A stretch of 64,000 nucleotides of DNA from Blastocatellia bacterium (GTDB lineage Bacteria; Acidobacteriota; Blastocatellia; Pyrinomonadales; Pyrinomonadaceae), in assembly GCA_016789265.1 (NCBI GenBank), contig JAEUQK010000018.1:186001-250000 (forward strand), written 5' to 3'. Each line of letters starts with the position of its first letter. Positions within the stretch are counted from its first letter, which is position 1. Position numbers and translations under genes: made by a program. Positions 1 through 8,464 of this stretch are shown in pieces. Below the pieces are notes generated by a model. The model made no database searches and was not told where the DNA came from. It saw only the letters and a program-made list of their open reading frames with translations.

Positions 1-1274
1 GTGCGGGCCGATTCAATTGCGGCTTCGAACATCTCGCGAGCGCGTTCTCGTTCGCCAACGGCTTTTAGAACTTTGCCGAGATAGTAAAGGCCTTCCGGAT
101 CGACGTTTCGACGTTCAACGAACTTCTCTAATGCATCGCGTGCCTCAGCCAGCATTCCTGCCTCCAAATAAGTAGCGCCGATCTCACGCCAGATCTCGCT
201 CAGCCGAAATTTGTCGTCCTGTTCGACGACAACCGCGAAATGGTCCAACGCCTTTTGAAGTTCTCCATGCAAACGGGCCAGCTTTCCGAGTTCGTAATTT
301 GCGTCGATCTCGGTTTTGTCGATCTCGATGGCCTTAGTCAGATGTTCAGTGGCACGCACCTCCTGTCGTCGCTGCAAGTAGATCAAGCCAAGCTGTACGT
401 GAGCATCAGCGTCCTTTGGGTTGACGGTTGCATTCTGCAGAAAGCGTTTTAGATCCTGCCTTTGACGGAATGCGTTTCCAAAACCTCGAACTTCGCCACC
501 CAAAAAACCGCCGAAATAGATGATCACCCAGAAGAGAAGGAATGGCGACAACAGCCACGGCGATACGTACTGAAAAATGTACATCGAGATCGTAAATGCC
601 GGCGATGCCAAGATCACTGCCGCCAATGCGACTCCAAATGACGTTCCGAATACAGTTCGGACTGCGAAAAGCATAAACAACCCAAACAGCGCACCGCTCG
701 CCATCCAAAGCAGAAAATAGACGGCAGGGTCGGTTTCGGTCGCGAACATTGCCAGGCCTGCAAGTGCGAATGGCAGATGGCCTGCCGCCCATGCAAGTAA
801 GGTGCAGGTAGCGAGGACGGCATAGTCACGCCGAAAAAGCAGTCCAAATCCGCCGAGTCCGCCGAAAATGGATACAAAAAGGATCGCCAACGGGACGTAG
901 AAGACCGAAATAGCCAAGGCCGGACGATAAGATCCCGATGGATCGAACGAAAAATATCGCTGAAACCGATCGCCGAATACCGGGACGGTTTTGCGGGAAT
1001 CAAGTGCCGCTTTGTACCGGTCCGCAGATTGCTCGGCAGACCTTGCAAACATTGGCGAATCGGGGTCCATTTCATAAATAGCGGGATCGTAATAATCGGC
1101 CATCGACGGAATACGATATGCCGTTTCCAGCCGTGCGTTTACGGTGCCGAAGAAGAGAATGCCGACGACGAGGCATATCCCCGCCGCGATGATCCAGCTG
1201 CCGCGATCCATGATCTCGCTAAAGGCAAATCCGGGTCGAATGTATATCGAAAAGAAAAGCTTAATGCTGTCCAT
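1..1274 (-). CDS. Membrane protein with C-terminal TPR repeats (3' end outside window)
   Basis: Reading the minus strand from the ATG at 1274 gives an uninterrupted frame to the window edge, so the C-terminus is missing. The N-terminal half begins MDSIKLFFSIYIRPGFAF and has about five hydrophobic segments, an arrangement reminiscent of Yip1-type membrane domains. From about residue 290 onward it has TPR-like helical pairs (for example DADAHVQLGLIYLQRR and IDANYELGKLARLHGE). TPRs suggest a protein-protein scaffold facing one side of the inner membrane. It is divergently placed from the sortilin-like gene, with about 147 bases between them. The Yip1 resemblance is weak; the membrane-plus-TPR architecture is clear. 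Partner and function are unknown. Confidence 0.75.
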   Translation of the reverse strand, partial: MDSIKLFFSIYIRPGFAFSEIMDRGSWIIAAGICLVVGILFFGTVNARLETAYRIPSMADYYDPAIYEMDPDSPMFARSAEQSADRYKAALDSRKTVPVFGDRFQRYFSFDPSGSYRPALAISVFYVPLAILFVSIFGGLGGFGLLFRRDYAVLATCTLLAWAAGHLPFALAGLAMFATETDPAVYFLLWMASGALFGLFMLFAVRTVFGTSFGVALAAVILASPAFTISMYIFQYVSPWLLSPFLLFWVIIYFGGFLGGEVRGFGNAFRQRQDLKRFLQNATVNPKDADAHVQLGLIYLQRRQEVRATEHLTKAIEIDKTEIDANYELGKLARLHGELQKALDHFAVVVEQDDKFRLSEIWREIGATYLEAGMLAEARDALEKFVERRNVDPEGLYYLGKVLKAVGERERAREMFEAAIESAR

Positions 1275-1421
1275 AAACTACTCTGGCTGAGAAAGCGGAC
1301 GCTAAAGATTAAGTATTGGGGCCGGTCAAGTCAAGATGTATTTGCGCCCTGAATTGCAGTAAGATTAGCAGTCAAACCCTGCCATTTACGGAATGCTTAA
1401 TTTATTAAGGACGTTATTGAA

Positions 1422-4400
1422 ATGAGTGGAAATTGTTTAGCCAAGATCTTGTCACTTCTTGTTGTTCTCACAGTTGTTTTTGCACATCCTTCGGTCTCGC
1501 GGGCACAGAGCGTCGATCAAAAGCTCTATCAAGATATGAAATGGCGAATGATAGGGCCATTCCGTGCCGGACGGACAGTAGGGGCTGTAGGCATTCCATC
1601 GCAACCAAATGTATTTTTCATCGGTGTGAATAATGGAGGCGTCTGGAAAACTAACGATGCCGGGCGGACATGGAAACCTCTCTTCGACGATCAGCCGACG
1701 GGTTCGATCGGCGACATCGCAATTGCGCCGTCGGATCCGAACGTCATCTATGTTGGTAGCGGCGAGGGGCTTCAGCGGCCTGATCTTTCGACAGGCGATG
1801 GAATGTATAAGTCAACAGACGGCGGGAAGACATGGCAACACTTAGGGCTGCGTGAGGGCCAGCAGATCGCCGGCATCTCGGTCGATCCGCGAGACCCGAA
1901 TCGACTTTTCGTTGCCGTGCTCGGCCATCCCTATGGGCCGAACACAGAACGCGGTGTTTATCGATCGATCAACGGTGGAAGGTCGTTTGAGCGAGTTCTT
2001 TACAAGGATGAAGACACCGGGGCATTTCAGGTTGAGATCGATTCGAAGGATCCAAACGTTGTTTATGCGGATCTCTGGGCGGGCCGACAAGGACCTTGGG
2101 AAAACGGTGCGTGGCAGGGAAAGGAAAGCGGTTTCTTTAAATCGACCGACGGCGGTACCACATGGAAGAAGATCACTTCGGGGTTTCCGACCATTGAGCA
2201 AGGATTGGGCCGCATAGGTTTTTCGATCTCGCGCTCCGATCCTAAGGTTCTCTACGCAACCGTCGACGCTCAAGCAAGATTTGCCGGTATTTACCGTTCA
2301 AGTGACGCAGGCGAGAACTGGACACGTGTGAACGGTGACCCTCGTCTTTGGGGAAGAGGGAGTGATTTTGCTGAATTAAAGGTACACCCGAAAGATCCGA
2401 ATACGGTTTTTGTTGCTAACGTGGCGTCATTCAAATCTACCGACGGCGGAAAGACCTTCACCGGATTTAAGGGAGCACCGGGCGGTGACGATTACCATCG
2501 CATCTGGATCAATCCGGAGAATCCGGACATCATTCTTTTTGCTGTCGATCAGGGCGCGACCATAACCGTGAACGGCGGCGAAACGTGGTCAAGCTGGTAC
2601 AACCAGCCGACTGCGCAGTTCTATCACGTCATCACCGATAACCAGTGGCCGTATTGGGTGTGCGGCGGACAGCAGGAGAGCGGATCGGCGTGTGTAGCGT
2701 CCCGCGGCAGGACAGGGGCGATCGGGGCGTGGGATTGGGAGACGGTCGGTGTGGAAGAATACGGCTATGTCGCGCCAGATCCGCTCGATCCGAACATCGT
2801 TTATGGCGGCAAACTCACTCGGTTTGACCGCCGGACGCGCCACGTTCAAAACATAATGCCCGAGGCGATACGCACCGGTAAGTATCGTTATCTGCGTACG
2901 GCACCGGTCATATTTTCCCCGGTCGATAAAAGGACTCTATATTTTGCCGGAAATGTCGTATTCAAGACGACGACCGGTGGACAGAGTTGGTCGGTCATCA
3001 GCCCGGATCTTTCAAGAGAGAAGTGGGACGTGCCGGAAAACGTCGGTGTTTACAAGACAAAGGAAATGGAAACTATGCCGCGGCGGGGCGTGGTTTACAC
3101 TGTTGCACCGTCTTACCAGGATATCAACACGATCTGGGCCGGGACAGATGATGGACTGATCCATGTTACCCGCGACGGCGGGAAAAAGTGGACAAATGTT
3201 TCGCCCCCTGAGCTCAAATCCTGGGCAAAGGTGTCGCTGATCGATGCCGGTCGTTTTGACGCTAATACTGCATATGCGGCGATCAACACGTTTCGTCTCG
3301 ACGACCTGAAGCCGCACATCTTCCGGACTCATGATGGCGGAAAGACGTGGAAAGAGATAGTGAATGGGATCCCTGAAGGCGGGATCGTGAACGCGGTCCG
3401 CGAAGATCCGATTCGAAAGGGACTGCTCTATTGCGGTACCGAACAGGCGGTCTATTTTTCAATAGATGATGGCGAAAACTGGCAGCCGCTCCGGCTTAAT
3501 ATGCCCGCAACATCGATCCGCGATCTTGTTATCAAAGATGACGATGTCGTGGTCGGTACTCATGGACGCTCGTTCTGGATACTGGACGACATAACACCGC
3601 TCCGGCAGATCAATACCGAAACGAAATTGGCCGAGGCGCTGCTTTTCAAGCCGCAGCTCGCTACGCGTGTAAAACGCAGCCTGCATACCGATACGCCGTT
3701 TCCACCCGAAGAGCCCGCGGGCCAGAATCCGCCTGACGGAGCGATCATAAATTACTATTTGAAAGCTCCTGCTGCGTCACCGATAACGCTCGAGATCACG
3801 GATGCATCGGGGCGGCTTGTGCGTCGATTTTCGAGCGATGATAAACCGCTTGCGGTGGACACTTCGAAGATAAATCCTCCGGAATATTGGATAAGGCCGT
3901 TTCAGCCGTTGAAGAATGAATCGGGAATGCAGCGGTTCGTTTGGGACCTGTTGTATCCTAATCCGCCGTCGGATCAATATGACCTTCCTATCTCGGCCAT
4001 CTATGCCGATACGCCATGGACACCTCAAGGGCCGGCAGTTTTGCCCGGGACCTATACGCTGAAACTAACGGTTGACGGCAAAAATTATACGCAAAGGCTA
4101 ACGGTCAGAATGGATCCGCGCGTAAAGACATCACCTCTTGGATTGAAACAGCAGTTTGACCTCTCGATGCAGGCGTACGATGGCATTGCCAAAGCAAGAA
4201 CGCTTGCTGATGAGACGCGAAAACTGATCGCAGATCTTGAGAAGAGTAACCCCAACAGCCCGTCGGTCGTAAAGCTCAAGGCTATTCTAAACGGTGAAAA
4301 TCCGCGTCCCGGAACGCCCGTCATTATCGCCCAGATGCCGCTTTCGCGGCTTCCCGGCGCATTTGCACAGCTACTTGATCTGCTTCAGGATGCTGATGTG

Positions 4401-4493
4401 ACACCGAGTTCGCAGGCGTTTGCGGCCGCCCGAGATCTTCAAATGGCACTTTTAAGGATCGAGGCACAACTCAAGACCGGAAAGTATCAATGA
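1422..4493 (+). CDS. Secreted sortilin/VPS10-like BNR-repeat (glycosidase-fold) protein
   Basis: The 1023-residue protein starts with a signal peptide (hydrophobic residues about 8-21, then SRAQS). It has roughly ten Asp-box/BNR motifs of the S-x-D-x-G-x-T-W type (STDGGKTW, STDGGTTW, RSSDAGENW, TRDGGKKW, THDGGKTW) spread over residues about 50-720, which implies one or two large beta-propellers. The last 280 residues look like a beta-sandwich followed by a helical tail. Proteins of this kind are annotated VPS10/sortilin-related or 'glycosyl hydrolase' and are abundant in Acidobacteriota and Bacteroidota, but the substrate is generally unknown. The glycosidase label rests on fold only, and I see no catalytic proof. 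An AAGGA lies about 10 bases before the ATG. Probably exported to the periplasm or outside. Confidence 0.88.
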   Translation: MSGNCLAKILSLLVVLTVVFAHPSVSRAQSVDQKLYQDMKWRMIGPFRAGRTVGAVGIPSQPNVFFIGVNNGGVWKTNDAGRTWKPLFDDQPTGSIGDIAIAPSDPNVIYVGSGEGLQRPDLSTGDGMYKSTDGGKTWQHLGLREGQQIAGISVDPRDPNRLFVAVLGHPYGPNTERGVYRSINGGRSFERVLYKDEDTGAFQVEIDSKDPNVVYADLWAGRQGPWENGAWQGKESGFFKSTDGGTTWKKITSGFPTIEQGLGRIGFSISRSDPKVLYATVDAQARFAGIYRSSDAGENWTRVNGDPRLWGRGSDFAELKVHPKDPNTVFVANVASFKSTDGGKTFTGFKGAPGGDDYHRIWINPENPDIILFAVDQGATITVNGGETWSSWYNQPTAQFYHVITDNQWPYWVCGGQQESGSACVASRGRTGAIGAWDWETVGVEEYGYVAPDPLDPNIVYGGKLTRFDRRTRHVQNIMPEAIRTGKYRYLRTAPVIFSPVDKRTLYFAGNVVFKTTTGGQSWSVISPDLSREKWDVPENVGVYKTKEMETMPRRGVVYTVAPSYQDINTIWAGTDDGLIHVTRDGGKKWTNVSPPELKSWAKVSLIDAGRFDANTAYAAINTFRLDDLKPHIFRTHDGGKTWKEIVNGIPEGGIVNAVREDPIRKGLLYCGTEQAVYFSIDDGENWQPLRLNMPATSIRDLVIKDDDVVVGTHGRSFWILDDITPLRQINTETKLAEALLFKPQLATRVKRSLHTDTPFPPEEPAGQNPPDGAIINYYLKAPAASPITLEITDASGRLVRRFSSDDKPLAVDTSKINPPEYWIRPFQPLKNESGMQRFVWDLLYPNPPSDQYDLPISAIYADTPWTPQGPAVLPGTYTLKLTVDGKNYTQRLTVRMDPRVKTSPLGLKQQFDLSMQAYDGIAKARTLADETRKLIADLEKSNPNSPSVVKLKAILNGENPRPGTPVIIAQMPLSRLPGAFAQLLDLLQDADVTPSSQAFAAARDLQMALLRIEAQLKTGKYQ

Positions 4494-4582
4494 AGGGATT
4501 GACCGGTCAAATTGGTGCGATTCGAACTTCGTTCTTCAATGGGATAAAATCGGGGGAAAGGTATCTTTCCGAAACTTAAGTA

Positions 4583-5971
4583 ATGTCAACAAATACACGA
4601 ATAGAAACAGATTCGATGGGCGAGATCGAGGTGCCCGCGAATGTTTATTGGGGAGCGCAGACACAGCGTTCGCTGAAGCACTTCAACATTGGCTTTGACG
4701 TGATGCCGCGCGAGGTAATTCGAGCACTGGGCATCCTGAAGAAAGCCGCGGCGATCGTGAATTTCGACCTCGGGAAACTGCCCGAGGATAAAATGAAACT
4801 CATCTCACAGGCAGCGGACGAGGTCATCGAAGGAAAACTGGATGAACACTTTCCGCTTCGCGTTTGGCAGACAGGTTCAGGCACACAGACGAACATGAAC
4901 GCCAACGAGGTGATCTCGAACCGAGCGATCGAGATCGCGGGCGGCGAGATGGGATCGAAGAAACCTATCCACCCGAACGATGACGTAAACAAATCGCAAT
5001 CGTCGAACGACACCTTTCCGACCGCGATGTACATCGCCGCCGCCGAACGGTTGACGGCACTGATCCCCGAGGTGCAAAAGGTCAGCGAGGCAATTAAGGC
5101 GAAAGCAAAGGAGTTTGAAGGTGTTGTCAAGATCGGACGAACACACCTACAGGACGCAACACCTGTGACCGTAACCCAGGAATTTAATGGCTGGGCAAAT
5201 CTGATCGACCGCGACATGGAGCGGATGAAATTGGTGATGCCCGGTTTGCTCGATCTTGCGATCGGCGGCACTGCGGTCGGAACCGGATTGAATGCACATC
5301 CCGAATTTGCGGAACGTGCCGCAGCGAAGATCGCCGAGCTAACGGGCCTGCCGTTCAGATCTCATCCCGATAAATTTGCCGCGCTTTCTGCTCACGATGA
5401 GGTGGTGTTTGCTTCCGGTGCTTTGAAAACACTCGCCGCGTCGCTGATGAAGATCGCGAACGACATTCGCTGGCTGGCCTCAGGGCCGCGATGCGGAATT
5501 GGCGAACTTTCATTGCCCGAGAACGAACCGGGAAGCTCGATAATGCCGGGTAAGGTCAATCCCACACAGTCAGAAGCGATGACGATGGTCGCGGTGCAGG
5601 TGTTCGGCAACGACGCCGCGATCGGATTTGCCGGTTCACAAGGCAATTTTGAGCTGAACGTGTTCAAGCCGGTGATGATCCACAATTTCCTTCATTCGGT
5701 TCGGCTGATCCACGATGCCTGCCACGGTTTTGTCGATTACTGTATCGCCGGTATCGAACTCAACCGTGAAAGGATAGGCCATTACTTGAACGACTCTCTT
5801 ATGCTCGTGACCGCGCTGAATCAGCACATCGGTTACGACAACGCGGCAAAGATCGCGAAGAACGCACACAAGAAGGGAATTTCGCTCAAAGAATCGGCGG
5901 TCGAACTTGAACTGCTCACACCAGAGCAATTTGACGAGTGGGTCATCGCCGAGGATATGACGCATCCTTGA
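4583..5971 (+). CDS. fumC: Class II fumarate hydratase
   Basis: The 462 residues match the usual length of FumC, the iron-independent fumarase that interconverts fumarate and L-malate in the TCA cycle as a cytoplasmic homotetramer. The superfamily signature [13 protein letters not shown] containing the mobile catalytic serine loop is intact, as are the upstream [10 protein letters not shown] and [12 protein letters not shown] regions. The ATG is not preceded by a clear Shine-Dalgarno sequence. A strong hairpin follows the stop, so this is probably a single-gene transcript or the end of one. The closest alternatives in the superfamily (aspartase, argininosuccinate lyase) are less likely given the [10 protein letters not shown] motif typical of fumarases. 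Confidence 0.96.
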   Translation: MSTNTRIETDSMGEIEVPANVYWGAQTQRSLKHFNIGFDVMPREVIRALGILKKAAAIVNFDLGKLPEDKMKLISQAADEVIEGKLDEHFPLRVWQTGSGTQTNMNANEVISNRAIEIAGGEMGSKKPIHPNDDVNKSQSSNDTFPTAMYIAAAERLTALIPEVQKVSEAIKAKAKEFEGVVKIGRTHLQDATPVTVTQEFNGWANLIDRDMERMKLVMPGLLDLAIGGTAVGTGLNAHPEFAERAAAKIAELTGLPFRSHPDKFAALSAHDEVVFASGALKTLAASLMKIANDIRWLASGPRCGIGELSLPENEPGSSIMPGKVNPTQSEAMTMVAVQVFGNDAAIGFAGSQGNFELNVFKPVMIHNFLHSVRLIHDACHGFVDYCIAGIELNRERIGHYLNDSLMLVTALNQHIGYDNAAKIAKNAHKKGISLKESAVELELLTPEQFDEWVIAEDMTHP

Positions 5972-5978
5972 TCGGAGC

Positions 5979-6004
5979 GGCCGGTGATCTGCCGGCCTTT
6001 CTTT
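5979..6004 (+). terminator. Rho-independent terminator after fumC
   Basis: GGCCGG and CCGGCC arms with a 7-base loop are followed by TTTCTTT, eight bases after the fumC stop codon. The T-tract runs almost to the start of the next gene. Confidence 0.8.
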
Positions 6005-6008
6005 ACGT

Positions 6009-6680
6009 ATGAAGTGGATCTCAATCGTCTTGTTTCTATTCCTTCCGTTTTCACTCTTTGCGGAACATAGATTCGAAATAACAAATGCTTCGAAGTTCTT
6101 CGATATAAGGATAACTGTCACGGGCTGTGAGAACGGTTTTTGCCGTGGCAGATCAAGGTTCGAATTTTTCAAAAAGGGAATCCTGAGGCCCTATCAGACC
6201 ATCGAACACAACGATACTCTCATACAGCTGGATGATGAAGGCGTGCCTCCTGTCAATGTTAGTTTGTTGTACGACATGCAAAGTGTCATTAACATCGGGG
6301 ATTTCAATTTCGACGGAATGGAAGACGTCGCTATTTGCGACGGTGAAAACGGATCGTACGGCGGCCCGTCATATCGGGTTTACCTGTCAAGTAGAAAGGC
6401 AGGGAAATTCGTTTTCGACCAGGCGTTTACAAGGCTTGGTTATCATCTGGGAATGTTCACGGTTGATGCGAAAAAGAAACGGCTCCGGATCTTTGATAAA
6501 AGCGGATGCTGCTGGCATGTAACAGAGGAATATGCAGTCGTTGGCGGGCGTCCGGTAAAGGTCTTTAGGGAGGTCGAGGACGCGACGATTCCGGACGAGG
6601 CAAAAGTCAAGATCGTGACGCGTAGACTCTTGAAAGGAAAATGGAAAGAAACGGTCAGGTACGTTAAGCGAGAAGACTAG
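6009..6680 (+). CDS. Secreted hypothetical protein, XAC2610/FG-GAP-like
   Basis: The 223-residue protein begins with a signal peptide (WISIVLFLFLPFSLFAEH). The segment GDFNFDGMEDVAI is a calcium-binding FG-GAP-like motif (DxDxDGxxD type). It is followed by GGPSYRVYL, the arrangement seen in XAC2610-related periplasmic proteins, whose function is not established. Two adjacent cysteines (SGCCWHV) could form disulphides. It starts directly after the fumC terminator without a recognisable Shine-Dalgarno sequence. Family assignment is from motif memory only. Confidence 0.6.
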   Translation: MKWISIVLFLFLPFSLFAEHRFEITNASKFFDIRITVTGCENGFCRGRSRFEFFKKGILRPYQTIEHNDTLIQLDDEGVPPVNVSLLYDMQSVINIGDFNFDGMEDVAICDGENGSYGGPSYRVYLSSRKAGKFVFDQAFTRLGYHLGMFTVDAKKKRLRIFDKSGCCWHVTEEYAVVGGRPVKVFREVEDATIPDEAKVKIVTRRLLKGKWKETVRYVKRED

Positions 6681-6709
6681 AGAACTTTTGAGAAAAATGT
6701 CCCGAAATA

Positions 6710-6982
6710 CTAAATGCGAGGCAAGGGTTGGGTGACGGCGCGGCCGCGCATGACGCCGCGGGCTTTTTCGATCGCGCTTTGAGCCCGCCGTTTGTGGCCG
6801 CCCTTTGCGGTATTTTGAAAGAAAGCGAGCTTTTCCATCTCGACCTCAAGCTGCGCGGCGAGTGATGCGTCGCCGCTTTCCTTTTGCCGGCGGGCGAGGT
6901 TTTCGACCACCTCGGCCTGTGCGACGGTGCGTTCAATGTAGCTGACCGGTACTTTTTGATCTTCGTTCATGATGGAAAGCAT
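6710..6982 (-). CDS. Small helical protein at the distal end of the T6SS locus
   Basis: Ninety residues, mostly predicted helix, rich in Ala, Glu, Gln and Lys (AQAEVVENLARRQKESGD, EVEMEKLAFFQNTAK), with a basic C-terminus. An internal Met (at 6970) is an alternative start; neither has a good ribosome binding site. It is the last gene of the minus-strand T6SS block, 27 bases after the 130-residue protein. No toxin motif is visible. By position it could be a chaperone, immunity or accessory protein for the VgrG/PAAR spike, but that is guesswork. An overlapping frame on the same strand (6664-6936) is Pro/Ser/Arg-rich and looks like a shadow. Confidence 0.5.
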   Translation of the reverse strand: MLSIMNEDQKVPVSYIERTVAQAEVVENLARRQKESGDASLAAQLEVEMEKLAFFQNTAKGGHKRRAQSAIEKARGVMRGRAVTQPLPRI

Positions 6983-7009
6983 CTGCGGACGAAGGCATCC
7001 GCGTTCCTT

Positions 7010-7402
7010 CTATTTTGCCTCGACAAACCAGAACTTCTCGTCGTAAGAATTTACGGCGTCTTCCCAAGCCTCGTCGGGAACGCGTTCCGGCAGTTGCGAC
7101 AAACGTTCTCCTATTGAAAAATTCTTGTCAGCAAGCACCGACGCGATCACCGGCTGTTTGTAAAACGTCGGCGAGATCTCAAACATCAGCGCCACAAAGA
7201 CACCAATGTCTTCCGGGCTCTTTACTCCGGCCGCTTTCGCCGTTTCGATGCCGAGGCGAACCATCGAGGCGATCCGCATCGGACGCAGCGTCGAAACACG
7301 CTCTCGATTGCTCTTTATTACCGCGTCGCAGACGACCTTGACGAGGTCTGCATCGTTGTGTGCAATAAAGCTCTCGATCTGAGAGTCCCTGATAACAAGC
7401 AT
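7010..7402 (-). CDS. T6SS spike-associated small protein (IRxxQxxxF type)
   Basis: The 130-residue protein begins MLVIRDSQIESF. To my recollection this resembles a family of uncharacterised proteins with an 'IR-x-x-Q' start, encoded beside DUF4123 and PAAR genes in many T6SS loci. The rest is helical, with a region ADLVKVVCDAVIKSN and a central VRLGIETAKAAGVKSPEDIG. No signal peptide, membrane segment or enzyme motif is seen. It lies 22 bases downstream of the PAAR gene, in the same transcript. A role in loading or shielding the spike/effector is plausible from context but unproven. Confidence 0.6.
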   Translation of the reverse strand: MLVIRDSQIESFIAHNDADLVKVVCDAVIKSNRERVSTLRPMRIASMVRLGIETAKAAGVKSPEDIGVFVALMFEISPTFYKQPVIASVLADKNFSIGERLSQLPERVPDEAWEDAVNSYDEKFWFVEAK

Positions 7403-7424
7403 TCTGAATTACTCCGGATAAAGT

Positions 7425-7919
7425 TCAACCACCAACGATGACGGTCATTTCGCCTTTGGCTATCTTATTAGGCGGACCAACGGCCTCTATTATCGTGTCG
7501 CCCATTCGCGATTGCGGGAGATTTTCCGTCAGAACCGTCGCCGAGCCGTCAATAACTTTACCAGGGCCGTGCGGAGGCACAGGCAGCGGCGTAACACACG
7601 CGTGTGTGTCGCCCGGAATCGCGTTTACCATCGCCGACATCGATGCAAGCAATGCCCCTTTTGTAGCCTGTTCCGCTGCATACGCGGCAGGTGCTCCGGG
7701 CGTTCCGGCTGCCGCAGCGGTCGCCGCTTCGGCCGCTTTAATTGTTGTGGTCGCGGCTTGATTTGCCGCTTGCAGGGCCGCACCTGCACCAGTCGGAACC
7801 GCACGCCAGGCAGGCAAAAAGCCGATCAAAACCGTCAAGGCTCCAGGCCCAGGCGTAAGCACCGGCGGAAGCGGGTGGACGACGTTATCAGTGATCCTCG
7901 CGGCTGGTCCAGTTGGCAT
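7425..7919 (-). CDS. PAAR-domain spike-tip protein with Ala-rich helical insertion
   Basis: The ends carry PAAR-type sequence: PAARITDNVVHPLPP at the N-terminus, then DTHACVTPLPVPPHGPGKVIDG, with repeated VLTENLPQSRMGD and GEMTVIVGG units forming the beta-cone that caps the VgrG spike. Between them (residues about 43-95) lies an Ala/Thr-rich helical insertion. I recall similar insertions in a PAAR subfamily with the conserved TPLPxPPHGPG stretch. His/Cys residues (DTHAC) could coordinate the tip metal. AAGGAG precedes the ATG by about 10 bases. It follows the DUF4123 gene with only a few bases between. It acts in the cytoplasm during assembly and is then secreted with the spike. Confidence 0.85.
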   Translation of the reverse strand: MPTGPAARITDNVVHPLPPVLTPGPGALTVLIGFLPAWRAVPTGAGAALQAANQAATTTIKAAEAATAAAAGTPGAPAAYAAEQATKGALLASMSAMVNAIPGDTHACVTPLPVPPHGPGKVIDGSATVLTENLPQSRMGDTIIEAVGPPNKIAKGEMTVIVGG

Positions 7920-7922
7920 GAT

Positions 7923-8444
7923 CTATGACTCCTTATTCAGAACGGTCGTATCCAATTTGCCGTTGTCGATTCTGTAGCGCACTAACGCGTCGTTAGTTTC
8001 CGCCTCGGTATAAAACGCCGATACTTCACCAAAAAGGGTTTTTAACTCTCCGCCATTGCACGTTGGTAAAAACTTGCCAAGCACACGCGGGTCATAAAAG
8101 CGAAATTTCATCGGGTTACCGCGTTCGTCATATGTCTGCATCAAAGCTCTGAAATGCCTGCGCATCTCGATCATCGACCGCGGAGACTGGACAAAAATGC
8201 CCCAGTGCTTTCCAAACGATTCTTCGAGCACCCAATCCGCAAACTTACTGTCAGGCGAAAGATAGACCAGATATGGCGCAGCATAGATCATGTCAGGAGT
8301 CAGGTCGCCGGTCAATAAACAATAGTTCGGAACCTGCCCCTTGTATAGACGATTCGGAAGATCAGGCACCATTACTCCGTCCAGCACACCATAAAGCTGG
8401 GTGCGGTTATTGAACAAATGCTGTCGAACCAACTGTTGATCCAT
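7923..8444 (-). CDS. DUF4123 (Tap/TEC-type) T6SS adaptor protein
   Basis: A protein of about 173 residues with the DUF4123 pattern: an N-terminal QLYGVLDG (the usual 'lYallDga'), APYLVYLSP ('aPyLv.l'), then WGIFVQSPRSMIEMRRHFR and RFYDPRVLGKFLPTC ('fR.yDPrvl..fLp'). DUF4123 proteins are cytoplasmic adaptors that load effectors or PAAR proteins onto a cognate VgrG and are not secreted. The ATG at 8444 is chosen over an upstream TTG at 8453. It sits immediately downstream of vgrG and upstream of the PAAR gene, the canonical order. No separate toxin gene follows, so its client is probably the PAAR protein, the VgrG tail or one of the next two small proteins. Confidence 0.85.
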   Translation of the reverse strand: MDQQLVRQHLFNNRTQLYGVLDGVMVPDLPNRLYKGQVPNYCLLTGDLTPDMIYAAPYLVYLSPDSKFADWVLEESFGKHWGIFVQSPRSMIEMRRHFRALMQTYDERGNPMKFRFYDPRVLGKFLPTCNGGELKTLFGEVSAFYTEAETNDALVRYRIDNGKLDTTVLNKES

Positions 8445-8464
8445 AATCACCAATACAATACGAA

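Noticed and set aside
6664..6936. Alternative minus-strand frame overlapping the 90-residue protein
   Set aside because: Composition is Pro/Ser/Arg-rich and erratic; the other frame gives a coherent helical protein.
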